IMG/VR virus record: IMGVR_UViG_3300027687_000029
Location: 1 to 41,034 of that record
Length of the DNA stretch: 41,034 bases
DNA from: a virus
Reading direction: 5' to 3' (one strand)
In this document: piece after piece, positions 26,191 to 33,070 of the stretch
Layout: every line of letters begins with the position of its first letter
Position numbering within the stretch: position 1 is the stretch's first letter
Made by a program: the position numbers and the translations under genes
The notes under the pieces: generated by a model
Seen by the model: the letters and a program-made list of their open reading frames with translations, nothing else
The model's database searches: none
Told to the model about the DNA's origin: nothing

Positions 26191-26840
26191 TGCCCAAGCT
26201 CCAACAATTGCTTTCTGGTAACATTCCGCAGAATGTAAGTCAGAATTGCCGCCTCATAATCACGCGCATCTTCTAGCGCAGTGTGAGGCTCATCCGCTAA
26301 CGATATACCTAAGATGAATTTTGCCATTGTGTCGGCGGTCATGCTAGGGTTACGCAGCTTTGCCGTAAGCAAATCGTTATCATAACAAAAATCATGGTAT
26401 CCCGCTTGGCTGCCAATAACTTTTTTGGCCGCCTTCATTAGACAAAAACGCTCGGAGAAAATGCCAAGGTTAATGCGAGTATTGCGGCATTTGCCTAGGT
26501 CAAAGCTCAGATTGTAAGCTGTCAAAACCGGAGCGTATCGAGCATTTACGCCAGCAAGCCATTGGTTAATCAGCGCAGGCGATGAGATAGAACGCTCGCC
26601 AGACTCCAGCATTGCATCATAATCCTTGGCTCGGCGTTGTGCCGATTGCTCAGACCAAAAAGCCGAATCAGGAGCGGACGGGTCGGAGAACAAATCGAAT
26701 TTGCCGAAATGTCCGAGAACCATAGCGCCGAACTGCTCGACAATTTTACCCTTGCGAGTGACAACGACAGCGCCGAAGTCCGCGACCGATTGTTTTTTAG
26801 TGGTTTCGGTGTCCACGATTGCGTAATAGTGCTTGCTCAT
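26187..26840 (-). CDS. DnaQ-like 3'-5' exonuclease (DEDDh)
   Basis: A 217-aa RNase H-fold exonuclease. Exo I is VDTETT (Asp10/Glu12), Exo II is YNLSFDLGK (Asp114) and Exo III is EPHTALEDARD (His186/Asp191). It could be a proofreading, RNase T-like or DNA-processing nuclease. The phage polymerase already has its own proofreading domain, so this is likely a repair or RNA exonuclease. Its codons are GC-richer than in the left replication genes. Confidence 0.88.
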   Translation of the reverse strand: MSKHYYAIVDTETTKKQSVADFGAVVVTRKGKIVEQFGAMVLGHFGKFDLFSDPSAPDSAFWSEQSAQRRAKDYDAMLESGERSISSPALINQWLAGVNARYAPVLTAYNLSFDLGKCRNTRINLGIFSERFCLMKAAKKVIGSQAGYHDFCYDNDLLTAKLRNPSMTADTMAKFILGISLADEPHTALEDARDYEAAILTYILRNVTRKQLLELGQ

Positions 26841-26841
26841 T

Positions 26842-27321
26842 TTATGCTACCTTTTGTTGTGTAAGATTATATTGTACCGGATCAATGACGCGAACGCCAG
26901 CATTACCGAGTACCGTTTGAACCTCTTTTGAGTCATCAAACATAATTGAATCGGCTGCAAATTGCTGCCATTGAATGCCGCGTGACATTGCCAGCGCCTG
27001 CAATTTGTCGAGTTTAAGAATGCCGCAACCCCGCTCATCGCCACCCATGCGAGAAAGCATGGCATTGCCGAGCATTTTGTGAGCGCGAAGAAAAGCGAAA
27101 TCCGCAGCGCCCATAACGCGAGAAGTGCAAACGATAACGTCTAGGCCGTCCCGAATAGCGCCCTGCATTTTGCTGGCTAATGGTAACAGTTTGTCTTTGG
27201 CTACCATGCCGACAGTGCAGTTTGCACGCCAGAATTCTAGGTTAATCGAGCCATCGGCTAGCAAACGCTGACGGTGGCTGGTGTTTACAACGGTATCGTC
27301 TAGGTCAAATATAAAGTGCAT
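26842..27321 (-). CDS. HAD-superfamily phosphatase-like protein
   Basis: 159 aa. HAD motif I is FDLDDT (nucleophile Asp6, acid Asp8), a motif II Thr/Ser is in VIVCTSRVMG, and the acidic motif IV-like SIMFDDS is near the end. It may be a 5'-nucleotidase or polynucleotide phosphatase (the kinase domain is absent). I choose ATG 27321; TTG 27333 gives four extra residues. It overlaps the membrane gene upstream by 17 bp. Confidence 0.85.
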   Translation of the reverse strand: MHFIFDLDDTVVNTSHRQRLLADGSINLEFWRANCTVGMVAKDKLLPLASKMQGAIRDGLDVIVCTSRVMGAADFAFLRAHKMLGNAMLSRMGGDERGCGILKLDKLQALAMSRGIQWQQFAADSIMFDDSKEVQTVLGNAGVRVIDPVQYNLTQQKVA

Positions 27322-27505
27322 AAGAATATCCAATAATGCCTGTAATGTTTAGAAGGATCAAATTATAGCATCGAATCTTGATAGCTTGCAAGGTTAATAG
27401 TGCCAAGCCAAGAATCGCCAACAGTTTGCCTTCGTCAGTGTCGATGATGAAGGGAGCAGCGGACAATGCCGCCGCCCCTAACCATCCAATGATTGGGAGC
27501 AACAT
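27305..27505 (-). CDS. Small membrane protein, 66 aa
   Basis: Two to three hydrophobic segments: near 2-20 (LLPIIGWLGAAALSAAPFI), 27-43 (KLLAILGLALLTLQAIK) and 48-64 (NLILLNITGIIGYSYAL). The ATG abuts the HTH paralogue stop (27506). It resembles half-transporter or PQ-loop-like small proteins in style, but no family is certain. Confidence 0.6.
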   Translation of the reverse strand: MLLPIIGWLGAAALSAAPFIIDTDEGKLLAILGLALLTLQAIKIRCYNLILLNITGIIGYSYALYI

Positions 27506-27796
27506 CTACCCGATGTGCTCTAGGATCGTGACCAATTCTGATTTGGTCAAATCGCCCTCGCGTGAGGCTAACGATAAGCCCTCGCGGATGCCAAGCAGAA
27601 TGTCCGCCTTGGTGACAGCATCGCGCTTGGCCGCTGTGCGAACAACCGCGACATATTCCACCTCTAGGCTTTTCGCCTTAGAGATCACAGAGCGATGCGA
27701 TAGACCGAAATCGGTAGCTAACGCTTTTGCTTTAGCGAGATTGAGAGGAGCAGCAGCTTCGATAGCGGCGACCATTGCGGGAGTGTAATTAGACAT
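27506..27796 (-). CDS. HTH/Myb-like paralogue with C-terminal helical domain, 96 aa
   Basis: Family member in the GC-rich island: MSNYTPAMVAAIEAAAPLNL, then SVISKAKSLEVEY and the C-terminal domain KRDAVTKADILLGIREGL. I choose ATG 27796 with AAGGA upstream; ATG 27835 lies within the promoter's -10 region and cannot be transcribed from it. Codon use is GC-richer than in its paralogues at 21943 and 23582, so it may have come from a different phage lineage. Confidence 0.78.
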   Translation of the reverse strand: MSNYTPAMVAAIEAAAPLNLAKAKALATDFGLSHRSVISKAKSLEVEYVAVVRTAAKRDAVTKADILLGIREGLSLASREGDLTKSELVTILEHIG

Positions 27797-27823
27797 ATTG
27801 TCATCCTTAGTTAGTAAGCGTAT

Positions 27824-27851
27824 ATTATAACGCATTTTAGTAATTTGTCAA
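27824..27851 (-). promoter_or_regulatory. Phage sigma-70-type promoter, leftward
   Basis: The minus strand carries TTGACA (27846-27851), 16 bp and TATAAT (27824-27829). The start near 27817 has AAGGA before ATG 27796. It drives the 27.8-25.8 kb operon. Confidence 0.85.
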
Positions 27852-27883
27852 AGACCGTTTTGGAATAAGCTTATTCGATTTAG

Positions 27884-28081
27884 TTATAAGCCGCCCATCT
27901 CATTCACGATATAAAACGTAATCCATGAGATAAGAAAAGCCAGCACCATCATAGCCGCGCCGATGAATTGTGATAACAGATCCAATCCGTTAGTAACAAA
28001 CATCCAACCCGTAACCGCGCTAACAACAACCATTAGTGTCATGAACAATGACAGCATCGCAATCTTAATCACCTCAAACAT
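27884..28081 (-). CDS. Small two-helix membrane protein, 65 aa
   Basis: Two membrane segments, near 8-28 (MLSLFMTLMVVVSAVTGWMF) and 40-60 (IGAAMMVLAFLISWITFYIV), with a short loop. AGAGAGG lies upstream of ATG 28081. The function is unknown. Confidence 0.6.
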   Translation of the reverse strand: MFEVIKIAMLSLFMTLMVVVSAVTGWMFVTNGLDLLSQFIGAAMMVLAFLISWITFYIVNEMGGL

Positions 28082-28109
28082 ACCATAGCCTCTCTCTGAA
28101 TATGCAACT

Positions 28110-28137
28110 ATTATAACACATCTGACCGGCTTGTCTC
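28110..28137 (-). promoter_or_regulatory. Probable weak leftward promoter
   Basis: The minus strand carries TATAAT (28110-28115) with GAGACA (28132-28137), a 16-bp spacer. It lacks the AAAAATAGTTC extension. It precedes the 65-aa membrane protein gene. Confidence 0.5.
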
Positions 28138-28149
28138 ATCGTTTGTTCC

Positions 28150-28205
28150 TATCAATAGGGGGCGGTTGATAGACGTTGCCTATCGCGGCTTCGCCGGCGT
28201 CCCCC
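28150..28205. other. GC-rich structured stretch at the module boundary
   Basis: Nested inverted repeats: TATCAA/TTGATA (28150-28155 with 28166-28171), GATAG/CTATC (28168-28172 with 28180-28184), CGGC-TTC-GCCG (28186-28196) and an enclosing GGGGG/CCCCC (28158-28162 with 28201-28205). It lies in the 262-bp gap between leftward and rightward modules, where no gene is visible. Confidence 0.5.
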
Positions 28206-28280
28206 TCACGTACGACTTTTGGTAAAAAGTAAAACGAGAAACGGTGTATAAGTTAAAATCATACCAAGCAAAAAAAGTTC

Positions 28281-28309
28281 TTGACAATTATTCTTAAGTT
28301 GACTATAAT
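28281..28309 (+). promoter_or_regulatory. Promoter at the start of the rightward structural region
   Basis: TTGACA (28281-28286), 17 bp and TATAAT (28304-28309), preceded by AAAAAAAGTTC. The start near 28316 has AGGAG before ATG 28344. Confidence 0.9.
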
Positions 28310-28343
28310 TGGGGCTATTCACAAAAACTATCAGGAGAAACGG

Positions 28344-28823
28344 ATGGAAATCACCACCCCCACCAGTCTTACTACATACGATGGCAGAACTGCTGTTGAA
28401 AGTGATAGAGCCTGGTTAGCAGAAGTCCTAGCTGACAATACCATTCATACTCCTGATGATGCTATCTTTGACGCACCGGACGGAACTGAAGACTCATTTA
28501 AAAACAGCAGAATTATATCAACAAAAGACGGTACACGAATTCTATGGGTTCTTACAGCTTTTTCGAAAGGAGCAAAAACACTTGCTCCCCTGGGTATAGC
28601 AGTACATCCTGACCACAGAGGACAAGGACACTACTCTAACTATATTCGAGAAGTTTTTCAATATTCGCAAACTAATAACCTGTTAGATGAATACAACACC
28701 GTACACGACCAAGCACTTCCTGTCGCAGGAAACACCGGTATACCCGGAACCGCTGCAACCAGAACAGACAGGGGGTATGTGATTAGAGAAGGAACAGTAC
28801 AGGACATATATGACTCAATATAA
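28344..28823 (+). CDS. GNAT-family acetyltransferase-like protein
   Basis: 159 aa. The core GIAVHPDHRGQGHYSNYIRE has the GNAT acetyl-CoA pyrophosphate loop (RGQGHY). The C-terminus (GYVIREGTVQDIYDSI) fits the last strand of the fold. I choose ATG 28344 with CAGGAG upstream; the longer frame from 28281 begins within the -35. It overlaps the tail-fibre gene by 14 bp, so it may modify fibre or another virion protein, or a host target. Confidence 0.8.
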   Translation: MEITTPTSLTTYDGRTAVESDRAWLAEVLADNTIHTPDDAIFDAPDGTEDSFKNSRIISTKDGTRILWVLTAFSKGAKTLAPLGIAVHPDHRGQGHYSNYIREVFQYSQTNNLLDEYNTVHDQALPVAGNTGIPGTAATRTDRGYVIREGTVQDIYDSI

Positions 28824-29793
28824 TCAAGCAGTTGTAACTGCAATTGGAGGAAATAGTTATACTCGTAATCTTTCAGCTGGCGATACGATTGTAGTTACAG
28901 GTAGCACCTCAGAAAGCGGATCAGCTACTAGGGATGCATCTGTAAGTGTTGCAAGTGGACCCGTATCTGTGTCATCTGGCTCACTTAGGGTAAATGGCAG
29001 TGGAGGCGTACAGTCTTTTACTATATCTACTACGGCTAATGGAAGCTACAGTGTAGGGCTTGCTTATACCGATAACAAGAGCAATTTTTACACAGCAGCA
29101 ATAACAGGTACTGTCTCTGGTTATGTTGTAGATACAACACCCAACCAGTTTACTTTTGCAGATATTGCAAACGCTGCCCCGAACTCTACCCACCACAGAG
29201 GAGTACTAATAACGGGAATGAACACCCCCGCTACAGTAACAGGGGGCGGAGGTTTATTCTTAGTTAAGAGTGGAAGTTCTAATCCTAGTATAAACTCTTC
29301 GGATTACACAACAGCAAATAAGACAGTCAGTAGTGGACAGTACGTATGGGCTAAAGCAACGGCTTCTGCAAATAACGGAACTTCAGTAAATGTACCTATT
29401 AATGTTGGCGGAGTTACAGACACTTTTACTGTTGCTACTCCTGGAGGAACTTCGGGTGGAGGATCCTCAGCAGTGCAACCAGGTACACCAGGAAATAACT
29501 CTTATGGTATAGTAGTCTATGGGCCAAATGCGAGTACAGAAGTATTTAGCTCTAATCTACGAGCATCTAACCTGGCAGTATTTTCTACATTTAGTTTAAC
29601 AGCTGGAGCAAGTGCTACTTTTCTTTGTGCAGCCGCAAACAATACGTCGAAAGTATTAGTTATAGCAACAGCGGCTTACCAAGGGTACCAACCGAATATA
29701 AGTATTACAAAAGCAACAGACAGATATGTTATTACTAACACTCTTTCTTCGGGAACGATTAGTGGGTTTACATATGCGGTAAGGACTTCATAA
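28810..29793 (+). CDS. Tail fibre/appendage-like structural protein, 327 aa
   Basis: A Ser/Thr/Gly/Val-rich beta-sheet protein with Ig-like or fibre-like stretches (TIVVTGSTSESGSATRDASV) and a Gly-rich linker (TPGGTSGGGSSAVQPGTPGN) that separates an N-terminal from a C-terminal domain. There are almost no charged residues over long runs and no signal peptide. The 29793 protein shares style but little sequence. The presence of a tail chaperone gene downstream supports a fibre role. Confidence 0.6.
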   Translation: MTQYNQAVVTAIGGNSYTRNLSAGDTIVVTGSTSESGSATRDASVSVASGPVSVSSGSLRVNGSGGVQSFTISTTANGSYSVGLAYTDNKSNFYTAAITGTVSGYVVDTTPNQFTFADIANAAPNSTHHRGVLITGMNTPATVTGGGGLFLVKSGSSNPSINSSDYTTANKTVSSGQYVWAKATASANNGTSVNVPINVGGVTDTFTVATPGGTSGGGSSAVQPGTPGNNSYGIVVYGPNASTEVFSSNLRASNLAVFSTFSLTAGASATFLCAAANNTSKVLVIATAAYQGYQPNISITKATDRYVITNTLSSGTISGFTYAVRTS

Positions 29794-30482
29794 TGGCTTA
29801 TGGAATGGAAGTTACAGGAGCAGATGGTAGTGGTAGTTTTTTAATTGCCGATACTGCTTCCAATTTAGTGCATCAAAGTGTCTCCCACGCAGGAACAGCT
29901 AGCACCGTTACTATATCTGGAGCTATAGATAAGCCTCTGATATTTGTAAACGCAAAGAACGTAAGTGGACAGAATGAAGGTATCTTTGCTGTATGGAATG
30001 CTGCGACAAGAACTGTGTCATTTTACGCACTCACAGTAACATTCGTAAGTAGTACGCAAGTTACTTCTACATGGACAGCTAAAGCAGTAAATTATTTTAT
30101 AGTAAGAAATGCTGGGGAGAATCCTAACTTAGGCCACAATTATGGACTGCAGCTATTAACATCCTCGGGAGTAATAGCATTAGACTCTAGAAGTTTTGGA
30201 ACAAACAGTACTCACTACATTAGTGAGGTATCTGCAGGTAACTTAAACCATAATAGCTACGGGGACCAGATAACAGCTGACCAAGATGCGTATGTAGAGA
30301 TGGGATGGTCCAGTGCTACACAAGGCACAAACTCTTTTTCTGTTTTTAGATGCGCAAAATTTAATTCAACAAACATAGTAGCACAGTCAAGGATATTAAT
30401 TAGTATAACTGTACTTGGCAGTGCTGGCTTTGTATCCAACCCTTGGGGGCTTCCCACAATGTTACTAGGTAAATTAAGGTAA
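29793..30482 (+). CDS. Tail fibre-like structural protein, 229 aa
   Basis: Gly/Ser/Thr-rich beta protein (MAYGMEVTGADGSGSFLIAD; SVSHAGTASTVTISGAID), like phage appendage proteins. The start overlaps the preceding stop (TAATG). It may be a receptor-binding tip; no specific family is recognised. The C-terminus is basic (LGKLR). Confidence 0.58.
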   Translation: MAYGMEVTGADGSGSFLIADTASNLVHQSVSHAGTASTVTISGAIDKPLIFVNAKNVSGQNEGIFAVWNAATRTVSFYALTVTFVSSTQVTSTWTAKAVNYFIVRNAGENPNLGHNYGLQLLTSSGVIALDSRSFGTNSTHYISEVSAGNLNHNSYGDQITADQDAYVEMGWSSATQGTNSFSVFRCAKFNSTNIVAQSRILISITVLGSAGFVSNPWGLPTMLLGKLR

Positions 30483-30488
30483 ATAATT

Positions 30489-30965
30489 ATGGACGTAAGA
30501 TATGTGTGCTTCATCACAGAAAGCACAGGCAAGATAGAAAGGATAGTATTTCCTCAGAATGAGTTTCCAGATGAAGGAGTTACAGATGGCGTGCGGGTGG
30601 TGTATTTAACAGACACTAATATGGGCACTACAGACTTAGCTGAGTTTATGGATAAATACTGGTTTAACACCACTACACTACAATTTGACGATGTTGGAGC
30701 GCCCCCGAATAACTATGCTACTTACAGCATGGAAACAGAGTCTTGGTCTTGGGATGCAGCACCTGTATTAGCAGAAATTCGCCATTATAGAACACAGTTC
30801 TTGCTAAGTACCGACTGGACACAAGTACCTGACAATACGTTAACTGATGCTCAAAGAGAAGAAGCACGTAGTTATAGAACTGCTTTAAGGAATGTCACGA
30901 GCAGTCTTGATAATCCTAAAAATGTAGATGCTGTAGCGTGGCCGACACCACCTAGCTTTTTATAA
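30489..30965 (+). CDS. Tail fibre assembly/chaperone-like protein, 158 aa
   Basis: The C-terminal segment (FLLSTDWTQVPDNTLTDAQR, then YRTALRNV, DAVAWPTPPSF) matches the phage tail assembly chaperone pattern in which LLxxTDWTQ is followed by a YRxxLR helix and a WPTPP end. The N-terminal half is unassigned. It is the last gene of the fibre module. Confidence 0.72.
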   Translation: MDVRYVCFITESTGKIERIVFPQNEFPDEGVTDGVRVVYLTDTNMGTTDLAEFMDKYWFNTTTLQFDDVGAPPNNYATYSMETESWSWDAAPVLAEIRHYRTQFLLSTDWTQVPDNTLTDAQREEARSYRTALRNVTSSLDNPKNVDAVAWPTPPSFL

Positions 30966-30985
30966 TACCTTCTCAAAAAAAGTTC

Positions 30986-31014
30986 TTGACAATCCACCCC
31001 TTTGAGAATATAAT
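30986..31014 (+). promoter_or_regulatory. Promoter giving a leaderless mRNA for the 31021 gene
   Basis: TTGACA (30986-30991), 17 bp and TATAAT (31009-31014), preceded by AAAAAAAGTTC. Counting seven bases from the -10 gives +1 at 31021, the A of the ATG itself. Confidence 0.9.
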
Positions 31015-31020
31015 CTTACC

Positions 31021-31482
31021 ATGGCTAAAGAATTAACTACAATATCCCCAGAGGGACTCGAAGTTGCGAACTCTTATTTGCAGTTCGGAAACATCACCGG
31101 GGTCACCCAATACTTAGGCGTGCCTGAGAATAAAGTGGTGGAGTTGTTAAATAAGCGAGAGGTTAAGAAGTATATTGACACCGTTTATTTAGACATGGGC
31201 TATCGCAATAAGAATAATATTGCAAGTGTACTAGACGAAATGATTGAAAACAAACTAGAAGAGGCTAAGGAAACTGGCGTATATTCTAGCAAAGATTTGG
31301 CTGATCTGTTACAAATGGCACACAAGATGAGAATGGATGAGATTAAAGCGCAAGCGGAACTCGAAAAACTCAATCAAACCAGCGTAAGAAGTCAGACTAA
31401 TGTCCAGATTAATGAAGGTGTACCTTTCGGCCAGGGCAACTACGGTAAGCTCATGGAAAAGCTATTAAAAGATGTTAACTGA
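31021..31482 (+). CDS. Putative terminase small subunit
   Basis: 153 aa, helical. The N-terminal region (ISPEGLEVANSYLQFGNITG, then VPENKVVELLNKREVKKYID) has an HTH layout with the KREV-YI segment common in phage small terminases. A coiled region follows (DEIKAQAELEKLN) and then a basic end. It would bind the packaging site and regulate TerL. TerL lies 3 kb downstream with eleven small genes between. The ATG coincides with the predicted RNA start, and no Shine-Dalgarno is possible on that RNA. Confidence 0.65.
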   Translation: MAKELTTISPEGLEVANSYLQFGNITGVTQYLGVPENKVVELLNKREVKKYIDTVYLDMGYRNKNNIASVLDEMIENKLEEAKETGVYSSKDLADLLQMAHKMRMDEIKAQAELEKLNQTSVRSQTNVQINEGVPFGQGNYGKLMEKLLKDVN

Positions 31483-31678
31483 TGATGAAGTGCTTAAAGT
31501 GAAAATGGAGTTGCGAGAACATGAAGTCCAATGCGAGGAACGGTGGAAAACTACCTTTACTCGGTTCGACCGTATTGAAGAACAACTCGTAAGAATGGAA
31601 CAAAGACAAATGGCTGGGCTAGGCACTCTTGTAGTATTTCTAGCAGGCATAGTCGTGGCAGTAGTCACCCAAACATAG
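31472..31678 (+). CDS. Coiled-coil protein with C-terminal membrane helix, 68 aa
   Basis: Heptad-like N-terminus (MLTDDEVLKVKMELREHEVQ; RIEEQLVRMEQRQ) followed by one membrane segment (GLGTLVVFLAGIVVAVV). The layout is like XhlA-type phage membrane proteins. The start overlaps the terminase gene by 11 bp. The function is uncertain. Confidence 0.55.
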   Translation: MLTDDEVLKVKMELREHEVQCEERWKTTFTRFDRIEEQLVRMEQRQMAGLGTLVVFLAGIVVAVVTQT

Positions 31679-31680
31679 TT

Positions 31681-31977
31681 ATGGCTATGAAACTAAATGA
31701 GACTACTGAACTAGCTATACCCTTAAAAAATCTTATTGGGTTAGTAACAGTCACTGCGGTTTCAGTGTGGGCGTATACAGGTATCACAGAAAGAATCTCA
31801 TTCCTAGAGCACAATCTTGGGGCTGCAGTTATCGAGATAAAAGAAAACGATAATTGGATAGATGAGTTTGTACCACCACCTGAGGTACAGGACAATATTA
31901 AAAGAGTTCGCGACCTTGAAATAAGAGTACGGGTCTTAGAGACTAAGTTAGAGGGAGAATACAATGGCGGTTCGTAA
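31681..31977 (+). CDS. Membrane protein with coiled coil, 98 aa
   Basis: One hydrophobic segment near 17-33 (NLIGLVTVTAVSVWAYTG) and a C-terminal coiled coil (NIKRVRDLEIRVRVLETKLE). It has the inverse order of the preceding gene's layout; the two may be partners. The function is unknown. Confidence 0.55.
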   Translation: MAMKLNETTELAIPLKNLIGLVTVTAVSVWAYTGITERISFLEHNLGAAVIEIKENDNWIDEFVPPPEVQDNIKRVRDLEIRVRVLETKLEGEYNGGS

Positions 31978-32149
31978 GAAACGTAAGGCGGCAAAGAAAA
32001 AGCCGATTCCTACTAATAAAAAACTTTACGCAAGAGTGAAGGCACAGACTAAACGAAAGTTTGCTGTATACCCCTCAGCTTATGCAAATGGATGGCTTGT
32101 AAAGACCTATAAAGCCAAAGGCGGTAAATACCGCATGGGGAGTAAGTAA
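31964..32149 (+). CDS. Lys-rich basic protein, 61 aa
   Basis: A strongly basic N-terminus (MAVRKKRKAAKKKPIP) and then KRKFAVYPSAYANGWLVKTY followed by KAKGGKYR. This AVYPSAYANGW motif occurs in short basic proteins of phages and large DNA viruses. It probably contacts DNA in the particle or during packaging; not proven. It overlaps both neighbours. Confidence 0.6.
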   Translation: MAVRKKRKAAKKKPIPTNKKLYARVKAQTKRKFAVYPSAYANGWLVKTYKAKGGKYRMGSK

Positions 32150-32310
32150 TGCCAGCAGGAAAAGGAACATACGGAAAGAAGAGAGGGCGTCCAGCCAAAA
32201 AAGGTAAGGGTAAAGGAAAGAAGAAGTCTATGGGCGGTTTAACAGCAGCTCAGAAGAAGTTACCACCAGCACTTCGTAAAGCAATAGCAAAGAAGAAAAA
32301 GAAGAAGTGA
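32149..32310 (+). CDS. Extremely Lys-rich small protein, 53 aa
   Basis: ATG 32149 overlaps the previous stop (TAATG). It starts MPAGKGTYGKKRGRPAKKGK, which contains an AT-hook-like GRP with flanking lysines, and ends in six lysines. About half the residues are basic. Histone-like or AT-hook minor-groove binding is a reasonable inference. Confidence 0.6.
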   Translation: MPAGKGTYGKKRGRPAKKGKGKGKKKSMGGLTAAQKKLPPALRKAIAKKKKKK

Positions 32311-32328
32311 GGCCATAGGAGGTAGACC

Positions 32329-32595
32329 GTGAGTTTAAAGAAATGGTTTAAAGAAGAGTGGGTAGATATATCCAGACCCAAGAAGGGTGGCGGCTACGAG
32401 AAATGTGGAAGAAGTAAAGCAGGTAAGAAAACATATCCAAAGTGTCTACCAAAAGCCAAAGCTGCCGGTCTAACTGAAAAGCAACGAAAATCGGCTGTTC
32501 GCAGAAAGCGAGCAGCTGGTAATCCAGGAGGAAAGCCGACTAACGTTCGCACCTTTGTGAAGAGAAAAAAACGTGGCAGTAAAAAGAAAAGCTAA
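32329..32595 (+). CDS. Basic protein, 88 aa
   Basis: GTG 32329 with a perfect AGGAGG 7 nt upstream. WFKEEWVDISRPKKGGGYEK, then CGRSKAGKKTYPKCLPKAKA and a Lys/Arg tail. Two cysteines and a conserved-looking core occur in other phage basic proteins. It is a candidate DNA condenser or internal head protein. Confidence 0.62.
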   Translation: MSLKKWFKEEWVDISRPKKGGGYEKCGRSKAGKKTYPKCLPKAKAAGLTEKQRKSAVRRKRAAGNPGGKPTNVRTFVKRKKRGSKKKS

Positions 32596-32878
32596 GAAGA
32601 AGGACTCCCGATTAAAAAGAGCAGGTGTTTCAGGTTATAACAAACCAAAGAGAACTCCTAGCCATAAGAAAAAGTCACACATTGTTGTAGCTAAAGTAGG
32701 TTCTAAAGTAAAGACCATTCGATTTGGTCAGAAAGGAGCAAGTACTGCAGGCAAGCCTAAAGCGGGTGAGTCAGCTGCAATGAAAGCAAAACGAAAGAGT
32801 TTTAAAGCGCGTCACGCCAAGAATATAGCCAGAGGAAAGATGTCAGCAGCATATTGGGCTGACAAAGTTAAATGGTAA
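32573..32878 (+). CDS. Basic protein, 101 aa
   Basis: GTG start at 32573 inside the previous gene (23-bp overlap). Lys-rich N-terminus; the C-terminal half (VKTIRFGQKGASTAGKPKAG, then SFKARHAKNIARGKMSAAYW) looks like a conserved phage motif with a basic helix. Candidate packaging or internal DNA-binding protein. No family name can be given with confidence. Confidence 0.62.
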   Translation: MAVKRKAKKKDSRLKRAGVSGYNKPKRTPSHKKKSHIVVAKVGSKVKTIRFGQKGASTAGKPKAGESAAMKAKRKSFKARHAKNIARGKMSAAYWADKVKW

Positions 32879-33066
32879 TGGCGTTCCTACTTGTTGTCAA
32901 CGTAGCTGGAGAACAGCTAGCTGGCAACATGATGTTTAGAGACATAAACAGATGCAACTACTTCGCCTACAGAATTGAACATAACGAGAAGGGTAAAAAA
33001 CAACTAGATATAGCAGCCTACTGCATACCAAAGATGGTTTCAACAAAAACCACATTCTGGGACTGA
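32878..33066 (+). CDS. Hypothetical protein, 62 aa
   Basis: I choose ATG 32878, which overlaps the previous stop (TAATG); ATG 32872 is also open. It begins MAFLLVVNVAGEQLAGNMMF, which could be a short signal or strand. It contains two cysteines (CNYFAYR, AYCIPK). The function is unknown. Confidence 0.5.
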   Translation: MAFLLVVNVAGEQLAGNMMFRDINRCNYFAYRIEHNEKGKKQLDIAAYCIPKMVSTKTTFWD

Positions 33067-33070
33067 AATC

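Noticed and set aside
26058-26224. Long form of the 77-aa gene before parS
   Set aside because: It covers the coupled 40-aa membrane gene and the exonuclease end in another frame; ATG 26057 has AAGGG upstream.
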